A DNA stretch of 64,000 bases from Mycobacterium basiliense (GTDB lineage: Bacteria; Actinomycetota; Actinomycetes; Mycobacteriales; Mycobacteriaceae): positions 3,596,001 to 3,660,000 of the forward strand of contig NZ_LR130759.1 of assembly GCF_900292015.1 (NCBI RefSeq), written 5' to 3'. Each line of letters begins with the position of its first letter. Positions within the stretch are counted from its first letter, which is position 1. The notes below the pieces were generated by a model. That model saw only the letters and a list, made by a program, of their open reading frames with translations. It made no database searches and was not told the origin of the DNA. This document shows, in pieces, positions 35,645 to 45,167 of the stretch. Position numbers and translations under genes: made by a program.

Positions 35645-36520
35645 TTAGCTCGGGTCCGCCGTGCCGCCATGCACGGGGCTGGGATCGGCCGATTTCTCTT
35701 CTGGCACAACGCCTTCCCGCACGATAACCGGGTCGCCAACGTGAACGGTGTTGAAGTACCACTCGGCGTCGGCGGGACTCAGGCTGATGCAGCCGTGGCT
35801 GACATTCTCCAGCCCCATTGATTGGGTAGCCCACGGGGCGGAATGCACATACAGGCCGCGGTTTGTGATGCGCACGGCGTAATCCACCGTCAGTCGGTAC
35901 CCGTCGGCATCGGTGACGGGGATACCGACGCTGCTCGAATCCATGATCACCGAGCGGTCTTTCGACAGGACGGTGTAGGTGCCGACCGGGGTCGGGTACT
36001 CCGGTCTACCCATCGAGGCCGGGATCACCCCCTCTTCACCCCAATGCGGCCGGTGATGGGGCGCCGGTAGTCGAGGTGATGGGTCCGCCGGTGCCCCGTC
36101 GATGGTCACGGTGAAGGTGTGATTGGCGATGTCGGCAACACCGACGACCGCTGCGCCGGTCTTGAAATGAGTGGACAGGCCGCCCACCGACAGCGCCACC
36201 GTGCTGTGGGCAGGCCAGAATCGGTCCGGAACCCACTGCACAGTGTTGTTGTCGAGCCAGTCAAACTTGCCGGTCATCGCGGGCGCCGATTTCACGTCAA
36301 TGGCACGCTCTGCCGCGTGCCGGTCAGCGACCGGCATGCCGAACCGCACCACCACCGGGTGTGCGACACCCACCGCCTCGCCCGGCGTGGGGAGCATCGA
36401 TTCGATGGCGAAGTAGCCATCCGACCGACTCACCGCGGCCAAGCGCACATCAGCGGGCCCCGCGACCACTGCCGCAGCGATCCCGATCACCACCAGAACA
36501 GACCGAACAGCTGCCCGCAT
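35645..36520 (-). CDS. L,D-transpeptidase (LdtMt1/LdtA-like)
   Basis: 291 aa from ATG 36520 (MRAAVRSVLVVIGIAAAVVA, a signal peptide). An Ig-like domain follows (PTPGEAVGVAHPVVVRFGMP, VQWVPDRFWPAHS), then the YkuD catalytic domain: GRPEYPTPVGTYTVLSKDRS, YVHSAPWATQSMG and the active-site motif VSHGCISLSPADAEWYF with the catalytic Cys. It forms 3-3 cross-links in peptidoglycan and is carbapenem-sensitive. Compared with LdtMt1 (251 aa) it has an inserted His/Pro-rich loop (LPAPHHRPHWGEEG) just before the catalytic domain and an acidic C-terminal extension. Convergent with the secreted protein, divergent from the hydrolase. Confidence 0.92.
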   Translation of the reverse strand: MRAAVRSVLVVIGIAAAVVAGPADVRLAAVSRSDGYFAIESMLPTPGEAVGVAHPVVVRFGMPVADRHAAERAIDVKSAPAMTGKFDWLDNNTVQWVPDRFWPAHSTVALSVGGLSTHFKTGAAVVGVADIANHTFTVTIDGAPADPSPRLPAPHHRPHWGEEGVIPASMGRPEYPTPVGTYTVLSKDRSVIMDSSSVGIPVTDADGYRLTVDYAVRITNRGLYVHSAPWATQSMGLENVSHGCISLSPADAEWYFNTVHVGDPVIVREGVVPEEKSADPSPVHGGTADPS

Positions 36521-36761
36521 CGCGTCTATCACCCTTTGAGATGACCAAATTGTCGTTGTTGTCTCGACGATGTTAGGGGCGCCAGCACGGCGGGGCCGCA
36601 GGCACGCGCGGGCTGAATGGTCAAGTCTTCGACAAGATTTGGTCACGACCCGCCCATCTGATGAATGGCCTCGCAGGTCACGGATCGATCGCGCCGCCGC
36701 CCCACCCGCGCATCGCAGCCATGGTGTTGGGATAGGGAGCGCGGGCGTGTAGAACGTCACT

Positions 36762-37520
36762 GTGCCCCATGTGCAAGACAGCGTGTTCACACCCGACGGC
36801 AGCTGCTCGGTGAGCCTCTTTCTGCCCGCGACCACCCATAAGGTACCGGGTGTCGTGATGTACCCCGACGTCGGCGGATCTCGACCCATCTTTCAAAAGA
36901 TGGCGGCAACGATGGCCGGTTTCGGCTATGCGGTGTTGCTGCCGGACATGTATTACCGTCATCGGGGCTACCCGTCGTTCTCCATGCCGTCGGCATTCAC
37001 CGATCCCACCGAGCGTGCGCGGATGATGGCACTGGGCGACAGCCTCATTCCCGACATGATGGCCAGCGACGCCGTCGCATACTTTGACTATCTGAGCACG
37101 CGGGCAGAATTGTGCGGCAACACCTTTGGTGTGTGTGGGTACTGCAGGGGCGGACGCATTTCGCTGATCGTCGCCGGACGATGTCCGGATCGTGTCGCGG
37201 CCGCCGCGTCATTTCACGGGAGTCAGCTAGCCGCGGACAACCCGAATAGTCCGCATCTGCTGGCTGATCGGATGCGCGCGAAAGTGTATGTCGCCGCAGC
37301 GGACAACGACGAATTGTTTCCCCCGCATCAGGCCGCAACGCTGCAGAGTGCCCTGAGCGCGGCCGGGGTAGACCACACGATCGAAACGTACACCGCTGAA
37401 CACGGATTCGCCGTGCCGGACAATCCCGGCTACGACGCGGCCGCGGCTCGCCGACACTGGGACGCGGTGCGGGATTTCTTTGGTTCGGCGCTCGCCGCCC
37501 ACCCGGGAAGCGGCAGCTGA
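36762..37520 (+). CDS. Dienelactone hydrolase family protein
   Basis: 252 aa from GTG 36762. The alpha/beta-hydrolase has a Cys nucleophile elbow GVCGYCRGGRISL, an acid residue in AAADNDELFP, and the catalytic His in YTAEHGFAVPDNPGYD: the Cys-Asp-His triad of dienelactone hydrolases. These hydrolyse lactones or esters in aromatic degradation; many mycobacterial paralogues have unknown substrates. No ring-cleavage genes are adjacent. It stands alone, between the divergent transpeptidase and the convergent permease. Confidence 0.92.
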   Translation: MPHVQDSVFTPDGSCSVSLFLPATTHKVPGVVMYPDVGGSRPIFQKMAATMAGFGYAVLLPDMYYRHRGYPSFSMPSAFTDPTERARMMALGDSLIPDMMASDAVAYFDYLSTRAELCGNTFGVCGYCRGGRISLIVAGRCPDRVAAAASFHGSQLAADNPNSPHLLADRMRAKVYVAAADNDELFPPHQAATLQSALSAAGVDHTIETYTAEHGFAVPDNPGYDAAAARRHWDAVRDFFGSALAAHPGSGS

Positions 37521-37552
37521 CTTGTTCCGGTAGGGCTACACGTCCACGGCGT

Positions 37553-39271
37553 CTAAGACGTCCCGCTGGCGCCCTTGGTCAATTGCTCGCCGGTCTGCGG
37601 ATTGACCGCGGTTTCACCCGCCGGCAAGTTGGACAGGTCTTCGGCGATCACCGTCGCCATGTCGCCGGAGTCGGGCAACGCCAGGTGCGCGGTCGGGGAC
37701 GCGGCCGGCTCCAGCAGCAGGTCAGCGCTCTGGCGATGCAGCGTCCGGCCACGGAAGAAACCGGGCGCGACCGCCCACCAAACCACCATCACGACCACGC
37801 CGAGCAGCATCGAGCCCACGCCAACCACAGCCACCGCGCCGAATCCAAGGATTGTGACGTTGTGGCCGTTCTCAACCAGCCAATCCACCTTCGCGTATTC
37901 GATCAGGCCGAAGATGAATACCACCGTCAACACCACCCCGCCCAGCAGGGGCACGACTCCGCGCATCACGAAATCGCGCAGCGATTTGGTGAGCGTGGCG
38001 CGGTAATAGTGGGCGCACGCATATCCGGTCAGCCCGTAGTAGAACGCGATCACCAACCCGACCGAACCGATGAGCGCGCTCAACAGGTTCCGGCTGACCA
38101 ACGTGAAAAGCACGTAGAACAGGATCGACGCCGCGCCCATCGCGATCGTCGACACGGTCGGCGTGAGGTAGCGGGGGTGGATCTTCGCGAAGGACTCGGG
38201 CAGCGCCTTGTACACCGCCATCGACAGCGTGGTGCGCGCGGTGGGCAGGATAGTTGTCTGCGTGGAGGCCGAGGCCGACGTCAGGATCGATGCGGACAGC
38301 AACAGCAGCCCAAGCTTGCCGAGGACGCCGTCCCCGAACAGCGCCGGCCCGATCGCGGCGAAAACATCGTCGGCGTTATCCGGATTGCCCAGGCCAATGC
38401 CCTCAACGCCGACGCCGGCGAACGCGATGCTCGCCACCGTCACCACGGCGTAGGTGGCTAGCAACAGGAATGTTGAAATCACGGCCGCCCGCCCGGGAGT
38501 GCGGCCAGGGTCCTCGGTTTCCTCGTTGCACGCCACCGCGGTGTCAAACCCCCAGTAGATGAAGATCGTGATGAGCAGTGCCGGGGCCATCTGGGTACCA
38601 AAGTCCAGACCGCTGGGCCACAGCCAGGACAACGAGGGCCGTATCGAACCCGGTTCGCCGTGGTTGGTATACACCTTGGTCAGCGCGACCGCAGCCAGAG
38701 CGACCAGCACCACGAGTTCGACGGACAGCAACACGTACTGCAGCCGGGCCGATACGTCGGTGCCGCGGTAGCAGATGTAGGTCATCACCACGATCCAGAT
38801 AACGCCGGCGACGGTGGACCACAACGTGCTGTGCGCCAGGTTGATCGCCGAATGCCAGCCGAGTTCGCCAACGAACGTGAACGAGTACGAGCCGGCGATT
38901 TCGGCCAAGTTGGCCATCACTATCACGTCGGCGGCGATGATGCCCCAGCCTCCGAGCCATCCGGTGATCGGCCCGAAGGTGCGCGACGCCCACGTGAATG
39001 TCGTCCCACAGTCGGGTTCGGCCTTGTTCAGTTCTTGGTAGGCGACCGCGATCATGTACATCGGGACGAACGACAGCAGCACAATCGCCGGCGCTTTGAC
39101 ACCGCAGAGCAGTTCGCCGCGGCTAGCCACGATGAGTCCCAAGGTCGCCGCCAGGCTGTAGGCGGGCGCGGTGGAGGCCGTCCCGATGACAATGCTGGAC
39201 AGCAACCCCACGGCACCGCCTTTGAGCCCCTTGCCTTCCACGGCGGTGCTGGTGGGCTCACCTTGGCTCAC
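37553..39271 (-). CDS. APC-family amino-acid/amine permease
   Basis: 572 aa from GTG 39271, with AAGGAG upstream. There are about 12 transmembrane helices with the APC signature (IVIGTASTAPAYSLAATLG, ELNKAEPDCGTTFTWASRTF, FGPITGWLGGWGIIAADVIV). A long polar C-terminal tail runs from ~520. It is the distal gene of a minus-strand group, saccharopine-dehydrogenase-like, aldehyde dehydrogenase and this permease, opposite an Lrp regulator and aminotransferase. A substrate such as a diamine, GABA or basic amino acid is inferred from that context. Confidence 0.9.
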   Translation of the reverse strand: MSQGEPTSTAVEGKGLKGGAVGLLSSIVIGTASTAPAYSLAATLGLIVASRGELLCGVKAPAIVLLSFVPMYMIAVAYQELNKAEPDCGTTFTWASRTFGPITGWLGGWGIIAADVIVMANLAEIAGSYSFTFVGELGWHSAINLAHSTLWSTVAGVIWIVVMTYICYRGTDVSARLQYVLLSVELVVLVALAAVALTKVYTNHGEPGSIRPSLSWLWPSGLDFGTQMAPALLITIFIYWGFDTAVACNEETEDPGRTPGRAAVISTFLLLATYAVVTVASIAFAGVGVEGIGLGNPDNADDVFAAIGPALFGDGVLGKLGLLLLSASILTSASASTQTTILPTARTTLSMAVYKALPESFAKIHPRYLTPTVSTIAMGAASILFYVLFTLVSRNLLSALIGSVGLVIAFYYGLTGYACAHYYRATLTKSLRDFVMRGVVPLLGGVVLTVVFIFGLIEYAKVDWLVENGHNVTILGFGAVAVVGVGSMLLGVVVMVVWWAVAPGFFRGRTLHRQSADLLLEPAASPTAHLALPDSGDMATVIAEDLSNLPAGETAVNPQTGEQLTKGASGTS

Positions 39272-39371
39272 TCAATCTCCTTGGCTCGGTTGACGGCAGG
39301 TTTATCCGTTCAGCGTCAAGGTGCCCCACTGTCGATGATCTGGCAAATCGAAACCGCGTTTGGCTTGGCGT

Positions 39372-40604
39372 TCAACCGCGGGTTGGTACCTCCTGCTGGC
39401 CCCACGGCGAGCCGTAGGCACTAAGCAGCTCCAAGAAGGACACCGAGTCGAATGCTTCCGGGCCCAGCACGCCCGCGCCGTTCCAGGTCCCATTGGCCAA
39501 CAGTTCCAGCGCCACAACGGGATTGATCGCGGTCTGCCAAACCACACACTGATGTCCGTACTCGCTCATCGACCATTGGTTGTCGACGACGTGATACAGA
39601 TATGTCGATCGCGGGTTGCCGTCTTTTCCGGTCCCCGTCACCCACAGCCCTGCACAGGTTTTGCCATGCATCTTCGGTCCGAGGGTGGCCGGATCGGGCA
39701 GACAGGCCGCGACGACGTCGCGCGGGCTGACGTGCACGCCGCCGACGGTGATCTTCTCGGTTCGATCCAGCCCCAGCTTGCGTAGCGTCTTGAGTACTTC
39801 GATGAACTCGGCACCCAGACCGTATTTGAAGGTAGCGCGCTTGGCTTTCACCCAGCGGGGCATCAGCAGCACTTCCTCGTGTTCCACGTTCACGCATTCC
39901 ACTGGGCCGATACCGGCCGGGAAATCGAAAACCTCAGGCTCACTGAAAGGCTCGGTAACAAACCAGCCACGGTCCTGCTCCCAGATCACCGGCGGGTTGA
40001 GGCATTCCTCGATAGTGGTCCAGATCGAGAACGACGGCGCAAAATCGTACCCGTCGACGGTGAGATTGGCGCCGTCGCGGGTGCCCAGTTCGTCGATCTC
40101 GGCGAACAGGTGATCGGCGGCGTATCGGGCAAACACATCGGAAAGCCCTGGCTCGACCCCCATCCCCACCAGCGCAAGCCGACCAGCCGCGCGCCAGCGC
40201 TCGTCGGCGGCGAACTGCTCGTCGCCGAGCTTCACCCCGGTCAGCCGATAGGGGCGTTCGGGATGTCGCTGAGACAGGCTCATGGCCATGTCGAGGTAGT
40301 CGGCGCCGGCAGCCAGCGCCCCGTCAAAGATCGGCATCACGAACCGCGGGTCGACGGCATTCATCACATGGCTGATCTGGTGGCGACGCGCCGCAGCGGC
40401 CACCGCTTCGGCGGATCCGGCGTCAAGGGCCGCTGGGGAAAACCGCGGATCGGCCACCGCTTCGACGACACGACGTGCTTTTCCCTCGTCGTAGTCGCAG
40501 ACCACCACGTGCTCGAAGAAGTTGCGGCGCTGAGCAATCGAACAGAATGCCGCGCCGACACCGCCCGCCCCGACCAACAAGATCCGCATCGGTGTCGTCG
40601 TCAT
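39372..40604 (-). CDS. Saccharopine dehydrogenase-like oxidoreductase
   Basis: 410 aa from ATG 40604. A Rossmann NAD(P) site opens the protein (MRILLVGAGGVGAAFCSIAQ), followed by the saccharopine-dehydrogenase C-terminal fold (VMNAVDPRFVMPIFDGALAA, GMGVEPGLSDVFARYAADHL). The same fold serves lysine breakdown and carboxynorspermidine synthesis, both of which make or break secondary amines. Here it lies between the permease and an aminobutyraldehyde-type dehydrogenase, so a role in diamine or lysine metabolism is plausible; the reaction is not determined. Confidence 0.88.
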   Translation of the reverse strand: MTTTPMRILLVGAGGVGAAFCSIAQRRNFFEHVVVCDYDEGKARRVVEAVADPRFSPAALDAGSAEAVAAAARRHQISHVMNAVDPRFVMPIFDGALAAGADYLDMAMSLSQRHPERPYRLTGVKLGDEQFAADERWRAAGRLALVGMGVEPGLSDVFARYAADHLFAEIDELGTRDGANLTVDGYDFAPSFSIWTTIEECLNPPVIWEQDRGWFVTEPFSEPEVFDFPAGIGPVECVNVEHEEVLLMPRWVKAKRATFKYGLGAEFIEVLKTLRKLGLDRTEKITVGGVHVSPRDVVAACLPDPATLGPKMHGKTCAGLWVTGTGKDGNPRSTYLYHVVDNQWSMSEYGHQCVVWQTAINPVVALELLANGTWNGAGVLGPEAFDSVSFLELLSAYGSPWGQQEVPTRG

Positions 40605-40693
40605 TGCGGCACCACCGATGCCCACCTACCCGGAGCTTGGAAACTAGCCACGCTGAATCTAGACCTTTCTGCCGAATTCGACGGCTGCGCACA

Positions 40694-42184
40694 TCAGGTT
40701 CGGTAAGCAAAAACCGTTCGGTGCCATGGCTTTTCGGCGAATCCAGTGATGTCGCTCATGACGTGTTTGACGGTGAGGTATTCCTCGAACGAATAGTCGG
40801 ACATGTCCTTGCCGAACCCGGACGCACCCACGCCGCCGTGCGGCATTTCGCTGATGATTGGGATGTGATCGTTGATCCATACGCAGCCGGCCGAGATTTC
40901 GCGGGAGGCCCGTTGCGCACGGTAAACGTCACGAGTCCATGCCGAGGCCGCCAGACCGTAGTCGGTGTCGTTGGCCTGGCGCAGCGCGTCGTCGTCGCCG
41001 TCGTGCGGACGTACCGTGAGAACCGGGCCGAAGATCTCGTCCCGATAGGCTTGCGACCGTTCATCGACGTCGGCCAGCAATGTCGGCGGATAGAAGGCGC
41101 CGGCCAAATCCGGTGTCCTACCGCCGATGACGACGCGGGCCCCCTCCCCCGGCGCCCTGGCCACAATGCCGGCAACCTTGTCGCGATGGGCGAGTGAAAT
41201 GAGCGGCCCGATATCGGTGTCGGGGTCCATGGGGTCGCCGATCACGACCGTCGACATCACATCAGCAACCCCGGCGACAAAGTCATGGTAGACGTCGCGA
41301 GCGACGATGGCGCGCGTGGCCGCGGTGCAGTCCTGCCCCGAGTTGATCAGCGCAGCGGCCACCGCTCCGTGTATTGCGGCATCCAGGTCGGCGTCGTCGA
41401 ACACGACGAAGGGGGCCTTGCCACCGAGCTCCAGCTGCGTGCGGTGCCCATGCGTGGCTGCGGCCGCCATCACTTTGCGGCCCACCGCGGTAGAACCGGT
41501 GAAGGTGACCAGATCGACGCCCGGGTGAGCCGCCAGTACCGTCCCCACCTCGGCGCCCAACCCCGTGACGACGTTCAACGCACCATCGGGCAGGCCGGCC
41601 TCGGCGGCCAGCAACGCCAACGTCAGTGTGGTGAGCGGAGTGAGCTCGCTCGGCTTGATGACGACGGTGCAGCCGGCCGCCAGGGCCGGCATCACCTTCC
41701 ACACCGCCATCTGCAGCGGATAGTTCCACGGCGTGATAGTTGCCACCACGCCGATCGCTTCCCGCCGGATGCTCGACGTGTGGTCGGCGGAGTATTCCGC
41801 GGTGGCCTGGCCCTGCAGGCGCCGCGCGGCGCCGGCGAAGAACCTGATGTTGTCGATGCTGCCCGGTACGTCGAATTCTTCGGCCAGCCGCAGGGGTTTG
41901 CCGGTTTGGCGCACCTCCTCCGTGACGAGTTCGGGCGCGCGCTGCTCGACCAGCTCGGCAAGCCTGGCCAGCACGGCCGAACGTTCCGCGGGGGTCGCAC
42001 CGGCCCACTGCGGCAGGGCGCGACGCGCCGCTGCGACGGCGCCGTCGACATCGGCCGGTGTGGCCAGCGTCAACTCGGCCACGGTCTCCTGGTTCGCGGG
42101 ATTGACCACCGCGTGCGGGCGCCCGGTCGTGGAGCGGGCCCCGCCGTTGACCCAGCTTCCGGCCACCGACATCGTCGCTGTCAT
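40694..42184 (-). CDS. Aldehyde dehydrogenase (gamma-aminobutyraldehyde dehydrogenase type)
   Basis: 496 aa from ATG 42184 (MTATMSVAGSWVNGG). ALDH core motifs are present: ATITPWNYPLQMAVWKVMPA, VIKPSELTP, VTFTGSTAVGRKV, LELGGKAPFVVFDDAD (general-base Glu), NSGQDCTAATRAIV (nucleophile Cys) and EIFGPVLTV. The DCTA variant is frequent in aminobutyraldehyde/betaine-aldehyde dehydrogenases. It would oxidise an amino-aldehyde from the divergent aminotransferase. It is divergent from the Lrp gene across ~110 bases, which must contain the shared control region. Confidence 0.92.
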   Translation of the reverse strand: MTATMSVAGSWVNGGARSTTGRPHAVVNPANQETVAELTLATPADVDGAVAAARRALPQWAGATPAERSAVLARLAELVEQRAPELVTEEVRQTGKPLRLAEEFDVPGSIDNIRFFAGAARRLQGQATAEYSADHTSSIRREAIGVVATITPWNYPLQMAVWKVMPALAAGCTVVIKPSELTPLTTLTLALLAAEAGLPDGALNVVTGLGAEVGTVLAAHPGVDLVTFTGSTAVGRKVMAAAATHGHRTQLELGGKAPFVVFDDADLDAAIHGAVAAALINSGQDCTAATRAIVARDVYHDFVAGVADVMSTVVIGDPMDPDTDIGPLISLAHRDKVAGIVARAPGEGARVVIGGRTPDLAGAFYPPTLLADVDERSQAYRDEIFGPVLTVRPHDGDDDALRQANDTDYGLAASAWTRDVYRAQRASREISAGCVWINDHIPIISEMPHGGVGASGFGKDMSDYSFEEYLTVKHVMSDITGFAEKPWHRTVFAYRT

Positions 42185-42296
42185 GGCGTCAAGATAGCCG
42201 ACCACAAGCCGTTCTGCTACGGATTCCACAGTAATTTTTCATCTTCCTGATGTTTTCAGTGGCAGATGCGAATATTGTCGACTGATTTCGTGCATA
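42185..42296. promoter_or_regulatory. Divergent promoter between ALDH and Lrp genes
   Basis: The only AT-rich stretch of this cluster, with TTTTTCATCTTCC and TGCGAATATTGTCGACTG segments. It is suited to Lrp/AsnC binding, which prefers loosely palindromic AT-rich boxes. The exact sites are not resolved by eye. Confidence 0.45.
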
Positions 42297-42821
42297 ATGT
42301 TGGTCATGACCAGTCCCGGCGGTTCGGTGGGCAGCCAACCGGAACCTTCGCGCCCCACTGGCCACGGCTCTCCCACTCCCCTCGACGATCTGTCCAAAGC
42401 CATCATCAAGGAGTTGCAGGAAGACGGCCGGCGCCCCTACTCGACGATCGCCAAATCCGTCGGCCTCTCCGAGGCAGCCATCCGCCAACGGGTGCAACGG
42501 TTGACCGACACCGGAGTGATGCAAATCGTGGCGGTCACCGACCCCATACAGCTAGGGTTCGCCCGCCAGGCGCTGATCGGTATTCGCACCACCGGGGACA
42601 CCCGAGAGCTGGCAACGCAGTTGGCAGCGATTCCCGCGATCGACTACGTTGTGCTGACCGCGGGAACATTTGACGTGATCGCCGAGGTTGTCTGCAAAGA
42701 CGATGGCGACCTGCTCGACCTACTGAACCACCAAATCAGAGCCTTGCCCGGCGTGCTCTCGACCGAGACGCTCGTATACCTCAAACTCGTTAAGCAGCAA
42801 TATAACTGGGGAGTCCAATGA
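42297..42821 (+). CDS. Lrp/AsnC family regulator
   Basis: 174 aa (or 171 from ATG 42306). The HTH is LSKAIIKELQEDGRRPYSTI, then AKSVGLSEAAIRQRVQRL; the RAM ligand-binding domain follows (VAVTDPIQLGFARQALIGIR, YVVLTAGTFDVIAEVVCKDD). The stop overlaps the aminotransferase start (ATGA), and the gene is divergent from the aldehyde dehydrogenase. It is therefore positioned to sense the amine or amino-acid substrate and control both arms. Confidence 0.93.
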   Translation: MLVMTSPGGSVGSQPEPSRPTGHGSPTPLDDLSKAIIKELQEDGRRPYSTIAKSVGLSEAAIRQRVQRLTDTGVMQIVAVTDPIQLGFARQALIGIRTTGDTRELATQLAAIPAIDYVVLTAGTFDVIAEVVCKDDGDLLDLLNHQIRALPGVLSTETLVYLKLVKQQYNWGVQ

Positions 42822-44173
42822 CCGAACTGTCAACCAAAGCAAACCGCCATCTGTGGGGGCATTTCTCCCGGCACGGCGCGGGCATCACGCCGCCGATCAT
42901 CACCCGCGGCGAAGGCGTCACCATCTGGGACGACCGCGGCAAGAGTTACCTCGACGGCCTGTCGGGACTGTTCGTGGTGCAGGCCGGCCACGGCCGCACC
43001 GAACTCGCCCAGGCGGCCGCTCGGCAGGCGGAGAAGCTTAGCTTCTTCCCGTTGTGGTCATATGCAACTCCGAGCGCGATCGAGCTCGCGGAACGCCTGG
43101 CGAGTTACGCACCGGGTGACCTCAACCGCGTGTTTTTCACCACCGGCGGTGGCGAGGCCGTCGAGTCGGCCTGGAAACTTGCCAAGCAATACTTCAAACA
43201 AACCGGCAAACCCGGGAAGTACAAGGCAATTTCGCGTTTCACCGCCTACCACGGCACTCCGCACGGCGCCCTGGCCGTCACCGGGCTGCCGGTGTTCAAG
43301 GCCCCCTTCGAGCCGATCACACCCGGCGGCGTGCGGGTCCCGAACACCAACTTCTACCGCGCACCCAAACCGTATGCGAACGACTCGAAGGAGTTCGGCC
43401 AGTGGGCGGCCAATCGAATCGCCGAGGCCATCGAGTTCGAAGGACCCGATACCGTTGCCGCGGTGTTTTTGGAGCCCGTGCAAAACGCGGGCGGGTGCTT
43501 CCCGCCGCCGCCAGGCTACTTCGAGCGGGTCCGGGAGATCTGCGACGAATATGACGTACTTCTGGTCTCCGACGAGGTGATTTGCGCGTTCGGTCGGGTC
43601 GGATCGATGTTCGCATGCAACGACTTTGGATACCGTCCCGATATCATCACCTGCGCCAAGGGCATGACGTCCGGATACTCGCCGATTGGCGCGATGATCG
43701 CCACCGACCGGCTGTTCGAGCCGTTCAATGACGGCAAGACAACATTTGCCCACGGCTACACGTTCGGCGGTCATCCGGTGTCGTCCGCGGTGGCGCTGGC
43801 CAACCTCGACATCTTCGAACGGGAAGGCCTCAACGATCACGTCAAGGAAAACGCGCCCGCTTTCCGCACCACGCTCGAAAAGCTGCTCGATCTGCCGATC
43901 GTTGGCGATGTGCGCGGTGAGGGATTCTTCTACGGCATCGAGCTGGTCAAGGACAAAGCTTCCAAGGAGACCTTCAACGACGAGGAGAGCGAGCGGCTGC
44001 TGCGCGGGTTCCTATCCTCGGCGCTGCTCGAAGCCGGGCTCTACTGCCGCGCCGACGATCGAGGCGATCCAGTGGTGCAGCTGGCGCCGCCGCTGATCAG
44101 CGGCCAGCAGGAGTTCGACCGGATCGAGCAGATTCTGCGCGGGGTACTCACCGAGGCCTGGAGCAGGCTATAG
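42818..44173 (+). CDS. Class III PLP aminotransferase (omega-amino acid/diamine type)
   Basis: 451 aa. Fold-type I motifs are IIVTRGEG-like at the start (IITRGEGVTIWDDRGKSYLD), VFFTTGGGEAVESAWKLAKQ (PLP phosphate), FLEPVQNAGG, VLLVSDEVICAFGRVG (PLP Asp), and ITCAKGMTSGYSPIGAMIAT (Schiff-base Lys). The length fits omega-amino-acid:pyruvate or putrescine aminotransferases. With an aminobutyraldehyde-type dehydrogenase, permease and Lrp regulator, the simplest pathway is conversion of a diamine to an amino-aldehyde and then to GABA or a homologue. Confidence 0.94.
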   Translation: MTELSTKANRHLWGHFSRHGAGITPPIITRGEGVTIWDDRGKSYLDGLSGLFVVQAGHGRTELAQAAARQAEKLSFFPLWSYATPSAIELAERLASYAPGDLNRVFFTTGGGEAVESAWKLAKQYFKQTGKPGKYKAISRFTAYHGTPHGALAVTGLPVFKAPFEPITPGGVRVPNTNFYRAPKPYANDSKEFGQWAANRIAEAIEFEGPDTVAAVFLEPVQNAGGCFPPPPGYFERVREICDEYDVLLVSDEVICAFGRVGSMFACNDFGYRPDIITCAKGMTSGYSPIGAMIATDRLFEPFNDGKTTFAHGYTFGGHPVSSAVALANLDIFEREGLNDHVKENAPAFRTTLEKLLDLPIVGDVRGEGFFYGIELVKDKASKETFNDEESERLLRGFLSSALLEAGLYCRADDRGDPVVQLAPPLISGQQEFDRIEQILRGVLTEAWSRL

Positions 44174-44177
44174 GTTT

Positions 44178-44206
44178 GTCCGGGTCCGCCTGACGGGCGC
44201 CCGGAC
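44178..44206. terminator. Bidirectional terminator between convergent genes
   Basis: Arms GTCCGGG (44178-44184) and CCCGGAC (44200-44206) close a GC-rich loop with further pairing inside, between the aminotransferase and LLM genes. Confidence 0.55.
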
Positions 44207-44242
44207 GCCGGACGAATCGCTTCGCGCGCGCTGCGCGCCAAC

Positions 44243-45073
44243 CTAGTCGCGATACCGAGCTAGCTGGCTAGCGTAGTCGTCGAGCAGTCGCAGCGACTCG
44301 TCTCGCCCTCGGGTGGGCAGCAGCAACGCCAGCTGGCCGAAACCCAAGTCTTGGGCGGCGCGCCAGTAGTCGAGCTTGTTGGGCGTGCCGAACATGGCTA
44401 GCGGGACGTCATGTCCGGCGGCGCTGCGCAGCTGGTCGACGCGTCGGGTGAGCTCCCGCACCGGCAGCGGGTTGGAGATCCAGCCTGCATCATGGCGAAC
44501 CACACGCTTGACCGTGGCGTCCGAGTTGCCGCCGATAAAGATGGGCGGATGGGGTTGCCGCACTGGCTTTGGCCGACTGTACGACGGGGGGAAGTCCACA
44601 TACTTGCCGTGGTACTCGGCGGGTTCATCGGTCCAGAGCGCCTTGATGGCCTCGATGCGTTCGTCCAGCAGTGCACCACGCGTCGTCGGGTCGGTGCCGT
44701 GGTCGCGTAACTCTTCGATATTCCAGCCGGCGCCCACACCGAACACAAACCGGCCGCCCGAGATCAAGTCGATGCTCGCGGCTTCCTTGGCCGTGATGAT
44801 CGGGTCGCGCTGAATCAGCAAGGCGATCCCGGTGAACAACTCGATCTTTGTCGTCACCGCCGCGGCCGCGGCCAGCGTGACGAATGGGTCGAGAGTGCGA
44901 TAGTAGATACTCGGCAGCTCGCCCCCGAGTGGATAGGGCGTTTCGCGGCTGGCCGGGATGTGAGTGTGCTCGGCGACCACCAACGACTCAAATCCGCGCT
45001 CCTCGATCGCACGCGCCAGTGACACCACGTCGATGCTGTCGTCGTTGACAAAAGTGGAGATCCCGAACTTCAT
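44243..45073 (-). CDS. LLM-class F420-dependent oxidoreductase
   Basis: 276 aa from ATG 45073 (a GTG one codon earlier is possible). It is a luciferase-like TIM barrel: FGISTFVNDDSIDVVSLARA, VVAEHTHIPASRE, ELFTGIALLIQRDPI, KEAASIDLISGGRFVFGVGA and PIFIGGNSDATVKRV. These features match F420-dependent dehydrogenases of mycobacteria, which reduce or oxidise unknown substrates with coenzyme F420. It is monocistronic and converges with the aminotransferase. Confidence 0.92.
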   Translation of the reverse strand: MKFGISTFVNDDSIDVVSLARAIEERGFESLVVAEHTHIPASRETPYPLGGELPSIYYRTLDPFVTLAAAAAVTTKIELFTGIALLIQRDPIITAKEAASIDLISGGRFVFGVGAGWNIEELRDHGTDPTTRGALLDERIEAIKALWTDEPAEYHGKYVDFPPSYSRPKPVRQPHPPIFIGGNSDATVKRVVRHDAGWISNPLPVRELTRRVDQLRSAAGHDVPLAMFGTPNKLDYWRAAQDLGFGQLALLLPTRGRDESLRLLDDYASQLARYRD

Positions 45074-45167
45074 CACGCTACCCCTGTCTGTCGCCTAAGC
45101 ATCACCGGAGACAACCCGCGCCAACGGATTATTCCGCGAGCCGAGAAATGGCTGCGCCCCAGAAGAT

